A stretch of 64,000 bases of DNA from UBA6163 sp031411655 (GTDB lineage Bacteria; Planctomycetota; Planctomycetia; Pirellulales; Pirellulaceae). A program made the translations under genes and the position numbers. This document shows, in pieces, positions 1 through 9,632 of the stretch. Numbering within the stretch: the stretch's first letter is position 1; every line of letters starts with the position of its first letter. The notes under the pieces are model-generated. The model was not told the DNA's origin. It did not search any database and was given only the letters and a program-made list of their open reading frames with translations. Location: assembly GCA_031411655.1 (NCBI GenBank), contig JANOBM010000096.1, forward strand, positions 22,468-86,467. The letters run 5' to 3'.

Positions 1-83
1 ACCAACTCTTCGAACGCGCCCGCATCGTCCTCACGCACGCGCAGCATCAAACGCACGTCCGGATCGGACTGTTGGTACCGCAT
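1..83 (-). CDS. ECF-type RNA polymerase sigma factor, N-terminal fragment
   Basis: Only the first 27 codons are in the window; the gene runs off the left edge. The translation begins MRYQQSDPDVRLMLRVREDD and continues AGAFEELV, which matches the start of sigma-70 region 2 in ECF-type factors (short acidic lead, then an x-D-x-x-AFxxLV helix). The frame stays open upstream of the ATG at 83, with a possible TTG at 131, and no clear Shine-Dalgarno precedes the ATG, so the start is uncertain. Its regulon cannot be judged from this fragment. Confidence 0.6.
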   Translation of the reverse strand, partial: MRYQQSDPDVRLMLRVREDDAGAFEEL

Positions 84-610
84 GGCAGTGGAGGGAGTGA
101 CCGACAAAGGGACGCCTAAATCATCAAACAAACGAACCGCGGGACAGCACGACTTGATTATTCTACCCGAAGAAACCCGACGGTCCGACTGGGGTTTCGC
201 GAACTCTCCTTTGAATCGCAAAACTCCTTACCATGGAGCATTCTCCTCAGCGATTTTGTGAAAGAAGTCGCGTCAGTGTCGAGTCCTCAATCGCGAGGCT
301 CCGATGATCGAGAGTTGTTCTTTGGTTCGATGGGATGAGAGGATCGCAAATCTCGCCGTGGCACATTGCAGGGGGAGACAGCAAAGTCGACGTTTGGGCG
401 TACGCGACTGCCTCAAGAATCAGAAAACTCCATTGAGATATCCCCATTAAGAAAGACACTCGGAACAGACGACATGGTTTGGGGGACGCGACCAGCGTCC
501 ACGGAGGGTTTAGGTGCAACCATTTTCGCCCGAGCATGCGGCAACTCGAATGGCGCACCGCGAGTCTGGCACTGGTAGCGTCAAGTCGAGTTTTCAGTGT
601 TGACGCACCA
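84..610. other. intergenic region, nothing recognised
   Basis: This 527-base stretch holds only short overlapping reading frames with no family resemblance or plausible ribosome site. Part of it must carry the promoter of the left-edge sigma factor gene. I see no RNA gene or repeat here. Confidence 0.5.
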
Positions 611-1636
611 CTATCGATCGCTTGGGACGACTTCTCGCCCCTTTCGAGTACCCATTGAACGCCAAAGCGCTAAGTCAACGGACTCCGTGATGCTGGTAAC
701 CGACCCGTCGATTCGTGAAGCGTGAACGAGTCCTTCATGATAGCTTCGAGAGGTGACCGCTGCGTAGGTAGAGCTACCGGTGTTTCCGTTCCGGCCCTCC
801 TGCCACGAGTTGTAATCCACGTCCAAAATGTTCCCGGCAACGCTGTGGGCGACAAGAGTATTCGGGGCCATGGTGGTGGTGAAACCGGAGTGATGGACGC
901 GACCGTCGGGCCATTCTGTATGGCCGGTGTCTTTAAATTCTGGTGCACTGGGAACGATGGTTTGCAGCGATGCAACGGTCATCGGTTCACTTACCGTTCC
1001 CGGCCCGCCATTTCGACGGTAGGGCGTCCAAGCCTTCACCTCCGCTGCCAGCAGCGTATTGGACGCGCCGTCAAGGCAATCGCGAAACCCTAGAAACGCA
1101 TTGGGAAAAAACATTCCGTCTCCACCTTGAGACGTTTGGGGGTTGAACACGAACCAAGTCCCAAAGTTGAATCCGTAAGTGGTCGGATAAAGTTTAGCTC
1201 GTCCCCCGCCCGCATCACGTATCGCGTCGCTACCGGGATCGCTCGGACACGCGTAGGCCGGTACTTTCAATCCGTCGATTGCGGTTTGAAAATCCCATGC
1301 TGTCGAAAGATCGATGCGCTCGTACAAATGGCCCTGTTCCAAATAGGGCAAGATTCGTCCATGAACTCCCCATGAGCCGTTATTGCCCGTCGAACTAACG
1401 CGAAGGTTCACCATCGCCGACGGAGGAAACCGATCATAAACACTGTGGTAGTTATGGCATGCTAGCGCAATCTGCTTAAGATTGTTTTGGCATTGCATTC
1501 GACGAGCGGCTTCCCTCGCCGATTGCACGGCCGGAAGAAGCAGTGAAATTAACACGCCAATGATCGCGATCACGACCAATAATTCGACGAGAGTAAAACC
1601 TCTCGACACCGTTCTTGACACGTTGCGCTGACCCAT
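611..1636 (-). CDS. DUF1559 domain pseudopilin-like protein
   Basis: The 341-aa protein has a type IV pilin-like N-terminus: a short basic leader, then G13-F14-TLVELL and one hydrophobic helix (about residues 14-36) running into AREAARR. This is the prepilin-peptidase cleavage and methylation signature. The rest is the DUF1559 (SBP_bac_10) domain, greatly expanded in planctomycetes. Near the C-terminus H-x9-DG (His of SYHEG to DG of RIDGS) is the family's hallmark. It is probably inner-membrane anchored and exposed to the periplasm; its function is unknown. It stands alone, divergent from the histidine kinase gene at 1811. Confidence 0.92.
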   Translation of the reverse strand: MGQRNVSRTVSRGFTLVELLVVIAIIGVLISLLLPAVQSAREAARRMQCQNNLKQIALACHNYHSVYDRFPPSAMVNLRVSSTGNNGSWGVHGRILPYLEQGHLYERIDLSTAWDFQTAIDGLKVPAYACPSDPGSDAIRDAGGGRAKLYPTTYGFNFGTWFVFNPQTSQGGDGMFFPNAFLGFRDCLDGASNTLLAAEVKAWTPYRRNGGPGTVSEPMTVASLQTIVPSAPEFKDTGHTEWPDGRVHHSGFTTTMAPNTLVAHSVAGNILDVDYNSWQEGRNGNTGSSTYAAVTSRSYHEGLVHASRIDGSVTSITESVDLALWRSMGTRKGREVVPSDR

Positions 1637-1810
1637 GATTTTCCTTTGATCCCTACGAACCGTTCATGCCACCGACGAGCTAATCAAGATGCGACTGATT
1701 TTGCAGGTTGCGTGAAAGGCACGTTTCATGCCACATTCTAATTGTCGATTTTGTGATGCAATCTGTTCGCAGAAAACGCGAAGCGGACTCGTGACGGCGA
1801 TTTTTTCACC

Positions 1811-3226
1811 ATGGACGGTGAAAATTCCACCCTGTCGGAACTGGATCGCCATTCGATGACAGCTTACCGCCAGACGCTTCGATCCCGACTTCTGTGGCCG
1901 TTGCTTGCAGTTTCAATCGCCGCGTCGATCGCCGTATCCATTGGCTCTTACCTCGTCGCGGCCCGAACCGCGAGGCGCGACCTGGCCGATCGTTTTGAGA
2001 CAATTGCACGAACATTGAAGAGCAGTTCGTTTCCGCTGACTCGCAATGTTCTGCAGTCGGTTGCGTTGCTTACCAATACCGAACTGGTCACGATTGGTGA
2101 CGACGGGTCGCTTATCGAAACCACGTTCATTGCGTTGAACACGGACAAGATCGTTCGTATTGCCAATCATGCTCGACATGAAATCGATACCGGCGAGGTA
2201 TCGAAAACGGAGTATGAAAATAGGGGCTACCTTGTGAGAGCGTTTCAGCGAACCGCGATGGGCGGTCGCTCTCCCGCGGGCAGCTGGGTAGTCGTTTTTT
2301 TCGATGAAACAAACTACCGTTACTTATTGACTCGAGCCGTGATTGCACCATTAGCTACAGGGTTATCTACGATCGTATTGCTTTCCACGATCACACTCAC
2401 ACTCACTTCACGACTAGTAAACCGGTTGTTTCGTTTGCACAAGCAGGTCGATCGTATTGCAGGCGGCGAGTTCGAAACTCAGCTCATCACGGGTCCACAA
2501 GACGAAGTTGGTTCACTGGCCGCCGCCGTTGATTTAATGGCAAAGCAACTTCAACAAATGTGGAAGTCGCTTCAACAACAAGAAGGTGAACGTCTCCTCC
2601 ATCAAATCGCCGCGGGACTGGCGCACAACTTGAGAAATAGTTTGACGGGTGCCCGCTTGGCTATCGAACTCCACTCACAAAAATGTCGCGATCGTCATGA
2701 CGAGGGATTGCAGGTCGCACTGCGCGAAATGGAGCAGACGGAGAGCTATGTGCAGCGTTTGCTTTTGGTCGCTGCTGGCAAACAAGACTCCGACAAGCCT
2801 GCGACCCTTGGCAGTTGCCTCCAAGATCTGAAACCGAGTCTTGAAACGAATGCAAGGCATCTCGGCGTCTCTTTACAATGGCAATGCGATTTGACCGTGC
2901 TTGATGCTATCGTCGTAGATGGACCGTCGCTGTCCGCTGCGTTAACAAACTTGATCTTCAATGCCATGCAGGCCGCCAGGCAGGTGGTTATCAGGGTCGA
3001 TCGATTGAATGAATCACAACTTCAAATCGATGTGATCGATAACGGTCCAGGACCATCGGCGGAGATTTGTGATACGCTTTTCGATGCGTTTGTCACAACG
3101 AAGTCAGAGGGACTTGGCCTCGGTTTACCGCTGGTGCGCCGTGCGGCCAAAAGACTGGGTGGTAATGTTCACTGGCGGCGAGTCGACGAAACCACCATTT
3201 TTACCTTGATCGTTAACGCGAAATGA
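1811..3226 (+). CDS. membrane sensor histidine kinase, NtrB-like partner of the next gene
   Basis: This 471-aa sensor kinase has a first TM at about 27-52, a periplasmic domain at about 53-172, a second TM at about 173-198, a HAMP linker at about 199-250, a dimerisation helix and a catalytic ATPase domain. The H-box is at 271-280 with phospho-acceptor H272; the N-box is NLIFN (380-384) and the G1 box is DNGPG (410-414), with a GLGLGLP G2 box near 434-440. The residue after the histidine is Asn, not the usual Glu/Asp. The stop overlaps the next start by 4 bases (ATGA), so the two are co-translated. The ATG at 1856 is an alternative start with a GGA-rich stretch before it. The input signal is unknown. 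Confidence 0.9.
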   Translation: MDGENSTLSELDRHSMTAYRQTLRSRLLWPLLAVSIAASIAVSIGSYLVAARTARRDLADRFETIARTLKSSSFPLTRNVLQSVALLTNTELVTIGDDGSLIETTFIALNTDKIVRIANHARHEIDTGEVSKTEYENRGYLVRAFQRTAMGGRSPAGSWVVVFFDETNYRYLLTRAVIAPLATGLSTIVLLSTITLTLTSRLVNRLFRLHKQVDRIAGGEFETQLITGPQDEVGSLAAAVDLMAKQLQQMWKSLQQQEGERLLHQIAAGLAHNLRNSLTGARLAIELHSQKCRDRHDEGLQVALREMEQTESYVQRLLLVAAGKQDSDKPATLGSCLQDLKPSLETNARHLGVSLQWQCDLTVLDAIVVDGPSLSAALTNLIFNAMQAARQVVIRVDRLNESQLQIDVIDNGPGPSAEICDTLFDAFVTTKSEGLGLGLPLVRRAAKRLGGNVHWRRVDETTIFTLIVNAK

Positions 3227-4668
3227 CGAATGAACTGAAATCAAAAGTGCTTGTCGTCGACGACGAGCCTTCTATTTGCTGGAGTTTTCAAAGACTACTT
3301 GGGGATGAGGGGCATGGGGTGCTGGTTGCCTCTTCCGTCGAAGCGGGGCTGCAACTGGCAAGAGAAAATGAAATCAGCCTGGTTTTATTAGATGTGCGCC
3401 TCCCCGGAGAGGACGGCCTCACCGCACTACCAAAGTTTTTAGAAGCGACCAAGCATGCGCCCATTGTTGTGATGACGGCCTTCGGTGATCTCGAAACCGC
3501 AGTACGCGCGATACAGCAGGGTGCGTGTGATTATCTTGTTAAACCCTTTTCCCTTGCCCTCGCAACGAAAACTTGTCGTCAAGCAATTCGTGTTCTCAAT
3601 GACTCTCATCCGACGGCCACGGCGAATCAAGTCGCTGCCAGTACGTCGCCGCTTATCATCGGAAACTCGGCTCCGATGCAACAATTATTCCGACACATTG
3701 CGATGGTAGCGGACAGTCCCTTATCCGTACTGATCACTGGCGAAACAGGAACGGGTAAGGAACTCGTTGCTGCAGCGATTCAGCGTCACAGCGGCCGGGC
3801 GACAAAGCCCTATCTAGCCGTTGCACCCGTGGCTTTGAGTGAGTCGCTTTTTGAAAGTGAACTATTCGGCCACGTTCGTGGGGCTTTCACTGGTGCAACA
3901 GAAGATCGCAAGGGGTTGTTTGAACTTGCCGATGGGGGAACCATCTTGCTCGATGAAATTGGCGATCTGCCAATTTCGGCCCAGGTGAAATTGCTTCGCG
4001 TGATAGAACAGCAACAATTCACTCGAGTTGGTGATGTGCGCCCACGAGACTGTAACGTCCGAATTCTCGCGGCGACTCATCGAGACATAGACGCAGCAGT
4101 TCAAGCAGGACGCTTCCGCGAGGACTTACTCTATCGACTTGGCGCCGTACGAATTCATCTGCCGCCACTTCGCGAACGTAGCGGTGATATAGCGATTCTT
4201 TGCCGCCACTTCCTTCAACAGATTGGGCACCCGCTGGCGGACGATGCGATCGATGGGGCACTAAGCGAGGAGCTAGACAAACGACCCTGGTATGGGAACG
4301 TGCGTGAACTGCGTCATGCGGTTGAGCACGCAGCTGTTTTTGCAAGACATCGTCGATTCGTCGCAAGTGACTTTCCGGTACCGGTCGCGACCGCTCCCAA
4401 TGCAAGCTCTCCTGACTCACTCCATCCCGATCAACGCTTGCAGTTAGCTGTGGAAGCTTGGACCACCGCCAAACTTGACTTACAGGACCAGACGCAGCCA
4501 GCACTCTATGAGGCGTTCTTGGCGATTGTGGAACCGATGATGCTGCGAATCATTCTCGATAGGTTTTCCGGTAACCGCGCTGCAGTTGCTGAATTACTCG
4601 GCCTTCATCGCGCGACGGTTCGCGAGCGATTGAAAAAGTATGGGATCGGCGATACGGACCGTCAGTGA
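3223..4668 (+). CDS. NtrC-family sigma-54-dependent response regulator
   Basis: This 481-aa response regulator should activate sigma-54 promoters when phosphorylated by the overlapping kinase. The receiver domain (about 5-120) has acidic D13/D14, phospho-acceptor D57, T85 and K107. The AAA+ domain follows, with Walker A GETGTGKE (173-180), the sigma-54 contact loop GAFTGA (220-225) and Walker B ILLDEIGD (241-248). A Fis-type helix-turn-helix closes the protein (about 440-478, ending VRERLKKYGI). All key residues for an active bacterial enhancer-binding protein are present. Target promoters are not evident. Confidence 0.93.
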   Translation: MTNELKSKVLVVDDEPSICWSFQRLLGDEGHGVLVASSVEAGLQLARENEISLVLLDVRLPGEDGLTALPKFLEATKHAPIVVMTAFGDLETAVRAIQQGACDYLVKPFSLALATKTCRQAIRVLNDSHPTATANQVAASTSPLIIGNSAPMQQLFRHIAMVADSPLSVLITGETGTGKELVAAAIQRHSGRATKPYLAVAPVALSESLFESELFGHVRGAFTGATEDRKGLFELADGGTILLDEIGDLPISAQVKLLRVIEQQQFTRVGDVRPRDCNVRILAATHRDIDAAVQAGRFREDLLYRLGAVRIHLPPLRERSGDIAILCRHFLQQIGHPLADDAIDGALSEELDKRPWYGNVRELRHAVEHAAVFARHRRFVASDFPVPVATAPNASSPDSLHPDQRLQLAVEAWTTAKLDLQDQTQPALYEAFLAIVEPMMLRIILDRFSGNRAAVAELLGLHRATVRERLKKYGIGDTDRQ

Positions 4669-4810
4669 GCAGGGCAGCGACCTATCGACCACTGGACTCG
4701 CTTGCTAAAATGCGGAAGTGGCGATAGCGGTTGTCCTATCCAGGTTCGCCGTCGCATTAATCTTAGCCAGCCAAGTCACTCACCCTATCCATACGAAGGA
4801 CCCGAATATC

Positions 4811-5266
4811 ATGAATCACCAAGCGATTATCGATCAGTTGAACGAAATTCTCAAACACGAGTGGACCGGTGTAGCGCAGTATTCGCAAGCAGGCTTTATC
4901 GTTGAGGGTATTTGGCGCGAAGTTTACGCGGAAAAGTTTTTAGAAGATGCGTCGGAATCATTCGGGCATGCGAAACTCGTCGGAGACAAAATCGTTGCTC
5001 TTGGCGGTGTGCCGGTCGTGCTCCGAAACGAGGTGAAGCAATCGCGTGACCTTCGCGAGATTCTCGAATTTAGTCTTGCGTTTGAAGCAAAGGCTGTCCA
5101 GATGTACGACCAAGCAATCGACCTTGCTGAAGGCAATCGTGCGTTGGTGATCTTCTTGGAAGACATCCTCAAGGATGAGCAACAAGGTGTGGATGAGTAC
5201 ACCAAGTTGCTACGCGATACGCCTTCTTCTCAAGCTGATTTGAATACTGCAAAACGTATCGGTTAG
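4811..5266 (+). CDS. ferritin-like (bacterioferritin-related) protein
   Basis: The 151-aa protein has the four-helix ferritin-like pattern of bacterioferritins: EWTGVAQY in helix A (E17, Y24), ESFGHA in helix B (E49, H53), FEAKA in helix C and DEQQGVDEY in helix D. I chose ATG 4811 over an in-frame upstream ATG at 4718 because GAAGGA lies 10 bases before it and homology starts there. Against E. coli Bfr, the haem-ligand Met is Phe51, the helix-B Glu-His spacing is one residue longer, and the helix-D His position is Gly. It is therefore probably a non-haem ferritin-like protein with an altered metal site; iron storage is inferred. Confidence 0.85.
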   Translation: MNHQAIIDQLNEILKHEWTGVAQYSQAGFIVEGIWREVYAEKFLEDASESFGHAKLVGDKIVALGGVPVVLRNEVKQSRDLREILEFSLAFEAKAVQMYDQAIDLAEGNRALVIFLEDILKDEQQGVDEYTKLLRDTPSSQADLNTAKRIG

Positions 5267-5294
5267 ACCGGCCCCCCTCGACGGACGATCACTG

Positions 5295-5325
5295 AAACGG
5301 CATGTACTTGCGACATGCCGTTTTT
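5295..5325 (+). terminator. intrinsic terminator after the ferritin-like gene
   Basis: An 11-bp perfect stem (5295-5305 with 5313-5323, core ACGGCATGT/ACATGCCGT) with a 7-base loop runs into TTTTT. It lies 29 bases after the ferritin-like stop codon. Confidence 0.85.
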
Positions 5326-5486
5326 CGTTGAGGCCCATCTCTGTCTACGTCAAAGCGAAAACCTTGATACTGCATGGTGACATGATTTTCCGCCGACAAG
5401 CATTGCAAGAATCCTTCTTGCGGAGATCACAGCGGAACGACGTTAGTGCAAGAGCTGATCGGCGATCAGGCCAATCCTTCTCGCAC

Positions 5487-6572
5487 TCAGGTTTCGGCGG
5501 TCGGTTTCTTTTTGAGCGTGGGCAACTCGGCACGTCGGAGATCAACGGGAGAAATCGCAAGGTCTTCGATTTCCTGCTGGTTGGCATCTTTGCGTAGCAA
5601 CAAGTAAATTGCACCGACCTCTGCGGTGGCCGCGGTCATCGTCACCGCCATCGTTAGACTTGCAAAAATTTTGGAGAGTATCCATGGCAACTGTTCACCA
5701 CCGGACGACATGAGGTAAATGAACGAACATAGCATTGCACCGGTGTAGGCGACGCATTGCGTGACCCACCCGACCAGCCCGACCAGGAGGCCGGCGAGTA
5801 AAAGGTATAGCGATAATTGCACGGGTCTTCGGTACAAGTATTCGTAGCCTCGCGAGAGAGCATCAAATGAATCTTTTCGTTTTTCGATCGAAGCGGCAGC
5901 GAGGCCAAGAGGGGAGGCGATTACCACACCGGCTCCGATTAACCCTATCAAAATCGTGATCGGTGCGGCGAAAATCGCCAATGATTCGGACAATGCATTG
6001 CCCACGACCGGAAGGCGATCGATCGCGCCAATCGCTGCGATGGCAATCGAAAGTCCACCGATGCAAAGCCAGGGCAAGGCGACAACCAGCAGTAACGTCG
6101 TCGATCGGGAAAATACAAAGCGACAGGCATCGGCCATCGGTTCAGCATCCCGCGATGCGGCATAGAGGGCCCCGGCGCGAATGGTCAACGATGAAACGCC
6201 AATGAGCATGACCGCGAAAAGCAACACACATGGCATCACCAACCATTGTGCAGGTCTCGATGGGCTTTCGATGGCAGGTTTGCGTTGGTCATTGATGGGT
6301 AAGAGGGCCTCGCGATGCAAACCTCCATCCGTCACGTACTGCCACGGCTCAAATACTTCCCACGGTGGTGATGGAGCCTGCAGGGAACGGGATGGGGGAG
6401 TGACCAGCCCAAAACCCACCATCACGACAAGCAGCCACATCGCCACATAAATAGGTGCCCCAGCAACCCGTAGCGCATCGATCATCACGAGTGGCGGGAA
6501 TGCGTCGCGCCAGGAACGAACCCGCTGTAGCAGGCCGCTCTCCAGTTCATGGCCAGAAAATTGTTCGCTCAT
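5487..6572 (-). CDS. six-TM membrane protein of unknown function
   Basis: I do not recognise this 361-aa protein. It shows about six hydrophobic segments: residues near 30-55, a pair around the middle, and three in the C-terminal half, separated by short charged loops. A cytoplasmic tail rich in charged residues follows the last segment (LLLRKDANQQEIEDL). It is the last gene of a minus-strand run crcB - YCF48-repeat protein - this gene, with a 57-base gap to the gene before it. The layout suggests co-expression with the large repeat protein, but no substrate can be named. Confidence 0.75.
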   Translation of the reverse strand: MSEQFSGHELESGLLQRVRSWRDAFPPLVMIDALRVAGAPIYVAMWLLVVMVGFGLVTPPSRSLQAPSPPWEVFEPWQYVTDGGLHREALLPINDQRKPAIESPSRPAQWLVMPCVLLFAVMLIGVSSLTIRAGALYAASRDAEPMADACRFVFSRSTTLLLVVALPWLCIGGLSIAIAAIGAIDRLPVVGNALSESLAIFAAPITILIGLIGAGVVIASPLGLAAASIEKRKDSFDALSRGYEYLYRRPVQLSLYLLLAGLLVGLVGWVTQCVAYTGAMLCSFIYLMSSGGEQLPWILSKIFASLTMAVTMTAATAEVGAIYLLLRKDANQQEIEDLAISPVDLRRAELPTLKKKPTAET

Positions 6573-6629
6573 CTTCAGGATGGTAACATTCGAAACATAA
6601 CACTGAAACCGACCATCCCATTGCCCCGG

Positions 6630-9600
6630 TTATTCGAATCGCACTGGAAACCATTCTGTCGGCACGGGAAGCGACAGTCCTCGATTCGCCGGCCCTCCGG
6701 TTAGTCGATCGACAGACACGTTCCAACTGGTCTGGCTGAGACGCCCATCGATGACAAGGTCGGAGATCCGGATTGCGATTTCCGCCTTGATTTTCTCGTC
6801 TTTTTGAGTGATTGAGATAAACCATTTCGGATCAAAGGCGGCAAACCCGTCGCAAGTATCTCGCGTGTTGCCGTTGGCATCGAATTCGAATTCATAGGCG
6901 GTCATTAGGTCGCGATCAACATCCAATCGGATCCGATATCGACTCACTTCATCCAGCGGTGTGTCCCGCTGGCGTATGGGCGCTTCATAGGCGGCCCCGG
7001 CGAAAGGGGTGGCTTCCACCGCGAGATAGATAAATTGACGGTCGTGAGCGAGGCGTAATGATTCTCCGTCTTGCCCCCACTGCCATGCACGTTCTTTTTG
7101 CCACCACGACTCATCAAAAACCCCGTCGAGATGTGGTTGTGAGGAAGCAAAACCAGCTTGTAAAACGGGAGTCGCGAGCGAAGGCGAAGCCAGCAATCCC
7201 CACGTTCCGGCAGAGGGTACGGCCGATAGGCGACGCAAGTTAGTCGACGCCTTCGTCGTATTCTCGATTAAGGCGGCTGAATTACTTGATGACGGCCCAG
7301 CGAGCATGTTTTTTTGTTCCTCGGCTTGTTGGACTAGCAACACCGCCGGGTGAAACTCCCATCGCAGATCGACCGAAGCCGGATTGATGGAACCACTTGC
7401 CATGGACCGACCCGAATCCCCGCCAGCTAATCGAACGATCGGCGAAGTCGCTTGGTCGTCACGGAAGTAGCCTCCCGCGAGTCGATTACCTGGTTCCTGA
7501 TTCAATTCCTGATTCAGTGGGTTTGACGTTTCAAACGGAGATAATTGCACAGCAAACTGATTCGCGGCAACCTGGGAGACCCCAGGTTCGACCGGTTGGC
7601 GCGGATGGAACCTAGCGGGTTTTAGCGTGCCAAACGTTTGATTCCATTCGGTACTATTGTCAATCGAACGGATTCGCAGTCCAGCCATTTGACGCAACGG
7701 CGATTGAGATCCGTCTCCTTCATTGTCTGGTTCATGAAGTATCTCCATCGCTAGGAGATAGAGGTCGGTTCGGCCTTGCTTAGCGGCCAAGGGTATGAGC
7801 CTTGCAAACATTCTTTCGCGATCCTTGCCAACCATTCGTGGTAGTACCGACGAGAGTTGACTTCGGAATTCTTCCGGATGAACGGTTCCGGTCACTAGGG
7901 AGTCAAGCCAGTTCTGTTCGGACGTGCGGGCTTGTAGGACTTGGATTTGACGACGGCTAAGTTCACGGGCTGCGTTCCACAGGTACGCCGCTTTCGTTGG
8001 TACGTTTCCAACCAATCCGTTTGCCGAGTAACTTCCACTGGACTGGTCATATCGATTGGTGAGCATGATCTTATCGGCTGGTAACTGTCCTGGTTTGAGT
8101 CGAGCGATCGCTTCGAACCAAACATCGCTCGCCAACATGCCCGTTGCCGGAATCGCTGCACCGGTGTGAACCGTCTGCGCGCCGCGCGGGCCGAATTCGA
8201 TGATCCTCTGAACGCCGTGTTCGATCGCCGCGACTGTCCACGCCGACCGCCGCTCCATAGGCAGCGATTGATCCAGTAGCAGAACCAGTGGGGATGATGC
8301 CTGGATAAGGTCAGTTGGACTGGTCGATTGGGAATCGGTACTGTGGACCATGCACGAACCTAGCAGTGCACCGGCATCGCGGACTTGCTCTCTTGTTGCG
8401 ATCGAAAACGCACTCGAAGGGGAATCGACGACGATCGAAACCCTTCGGTTGTATTGAAAAGACTCGCCCGCAAGCAGAGTCCATGGAATGGAGTTGGCGT
8501 GTTGACTGACGGTCATCAATGCGGGCAATCGTCCTTCGCCCCGGAGCAACCTCCACGTCTTGCCACCATCGCGCGTCGATAGGATGGAGCCGAAATCGCC
8601 AACCGCCCAGCCGCGATCTGCATCCAAACGAAATAGACTCCTAAGCGACGGAGTTGTAGGAATAACGACGCTCGGACCAGCCAAGTCTCCCTTGATCACG
8701 GAGATGGTTCGAGACCCATCGGTCGTCGCCCAAATTACATTTCCCCAAATCGCAACCGATGCTTGTTCACCGTCGCGCACGGTAAACGGGAATTCGGTTG
8801 TAATGTTTTCCACATGGTCCGTAGCCTTTGGCTGGGGCATAGGAGGTTGTGTTTCGGTGCGTCGGACAGCGCGCCAAGTATTGCCATGATCGCTTGAAAC
8901 GATGGTTCCTCCTGCCCCGGTCAGGAGCAATTGGCCGTCGCTTCCTCCGACCGCCTTCCATTGGCTTCCGACGGGAAAAATCGGTTGCGGATTGGCGTCG
9001 AGCCGAAAGCGAACCACTTCTCCCTTCTCGCTGAGAACGAGGTAGTCGTCGGTCGTTCCCGCAATGCCAACCATGGCTCCAGTCATTTCCGAGGTCTGGG
9101 GAGTCCAACTCGAACCGCCATCATCGGACAAGAAAACCGATGTCAAATGAACCGGTGACCAGTCTCCGACAGCGACGCATTTTCCGCCGGGACCGATAAG
9201 CATTTTCCTTAATCGAGGCAGGTCATGCCCGCTTACCGACTTCCAATGATTGCCCCCGTCCTCGGTCACAAGCACTTCACCGATGCTGAGCTGAGTGTAG
9301 GGCTGGTACTCGCCGCCGATAGCAAGTCCGCGCTGGCTATTGAACATCGCAACGTCGGCCAGCCCGATGTGGGAGTCTGATGATTGTCGCTTCCACGAGT
9401 TGCCGCCGTCCTCGGTGTGAAGGACAACACCTCGTTCGCCGACCGCCCACCCACGATCGGCATCGATAAAGGTCAGGCCTAATAGGTTGGCTTCGCTTTC
9501 ATCCGACAAAGAACCCACCGACGCATCGCAAAAAGTTGTCCACCCGCCTGTTACCACAAAGGTGGCAATCAAAAGAATACTGCGAAGTCCGAACCGTTTA

Positions 9601-9632
9601 GCGTTTCCAGTCGAGGCCCCCGATTGACTCAT
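6630..9632 (-). CDS. exported YCF48/BNR-repeat protein with C-terminal CBM9-like domain
   Basis: This 1000-aa protein starts with a signal-like segment (about residues 14-36, hydrophobic after KRFGLRS). The N-terminal half has at least five repeats of the YCF48/BNR type, such as RGWAVGERGVVLHTEDGGNSW and RGWAVGDFGSILSTRDGGKTW, which form a beta-propeller. A middle region follows. The last 150 residues, from PHLDGVFDESWW onward, look like a CBM9-type beta-sandwich. In phototrophs YCF48 aids photosystem II assembly; in planctomycetes such proteins are non-photosynthetic and unassigned. The start overlaps the crcB stop by 4 bases (ATGA), so translation is coupled. Confidence 0.85.
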   Translation of the reverse strand: MSQSGASTGNAKRFGLRSILLIATFVVTGGWTTFCDASVGSLSDESEANLLGLTFIDADRGWAVGERGVVLHTEDGGNSWKRQSSDSHIGLADVAMFNSQRGLAIGGEYQPYTQLSIGEVLVTEDGGNHWKSVSGHDLPRLRKMLIGPGGKCVAVGDWSPVHLTSVFLSDDGGSSWTPQTSEMTGAMVGIAGTTDDYLVLSEKGEVVRFRLDANPQPIFPVGSQWKAVGGSDGQLLLTGAGGTIVSSDHGNTWRAVRRTETQPPMPQPKATDHVENITTEFPFTVRDGEQASVAIWGNVIWATTDGSRTISVIKGDLAGPSVVIPTTPSLRSLFRLDADRGWAVGDFGSILSTRDGGKTWRLLRGEGRLPALMTVSQHANSIPWTLLAGESFQYNRRVSIVVDSPSSAFSIATREQVRDAGALLGSCMVHSTDSQSTSPTDLIQASSPLVLLLDQSLPMERRSAWTVAAIEHGVQRIIEFGPRGAQTVHTGAAIPATGMLASDVWFEAIARLKPGQLPADKIMLTNRYDQSSGSYSANGLVGNVPTKAAYLWNAARELSRRQIQVLQARTSEQNWLDSLVTGTVHPEEFRSQLSSVLPRMVGKDRERMFARLIPLAAKQGRTDLYLLAMEILHEPDNEGDGSQSPLRQMAGLRIRSIDNSTEWNQTFGTLKPARFHPRQPVEPGVSQVAANQFAVQLSPFETSNPLNQELNQEPGNRLAGGYFRDDQATSPIVRLAGGDSGRSMASGSINPASVDLRWEFHPAVLLVQQAEEQKNMLAGPSSSNSAALIENTTKASTNLRRLSAVPSAGTWGLLASPSLATPVLQAGFASSQPHLDGVFDESWWQKERAWQWGQDGESLRLAHDRQFIYLAVEATPFAGAAYEAPIRQRDTPLDEVSRYRIRLDVDRDLMTAYEFEFDANGNTRDTCDGFAAFDPKWFISITQKDEKIKAEIAIRISDLVIDGRLSQTSWNVSVDRLTGGPANRGLSLPVPTEWFPVRFE

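Noticed and set aside
4019..4504. 161-codon antisense frame inside the NtrC-like gene
   Set aside because: It is a shadow of the regulator's codon pattern and resembles no protein family.
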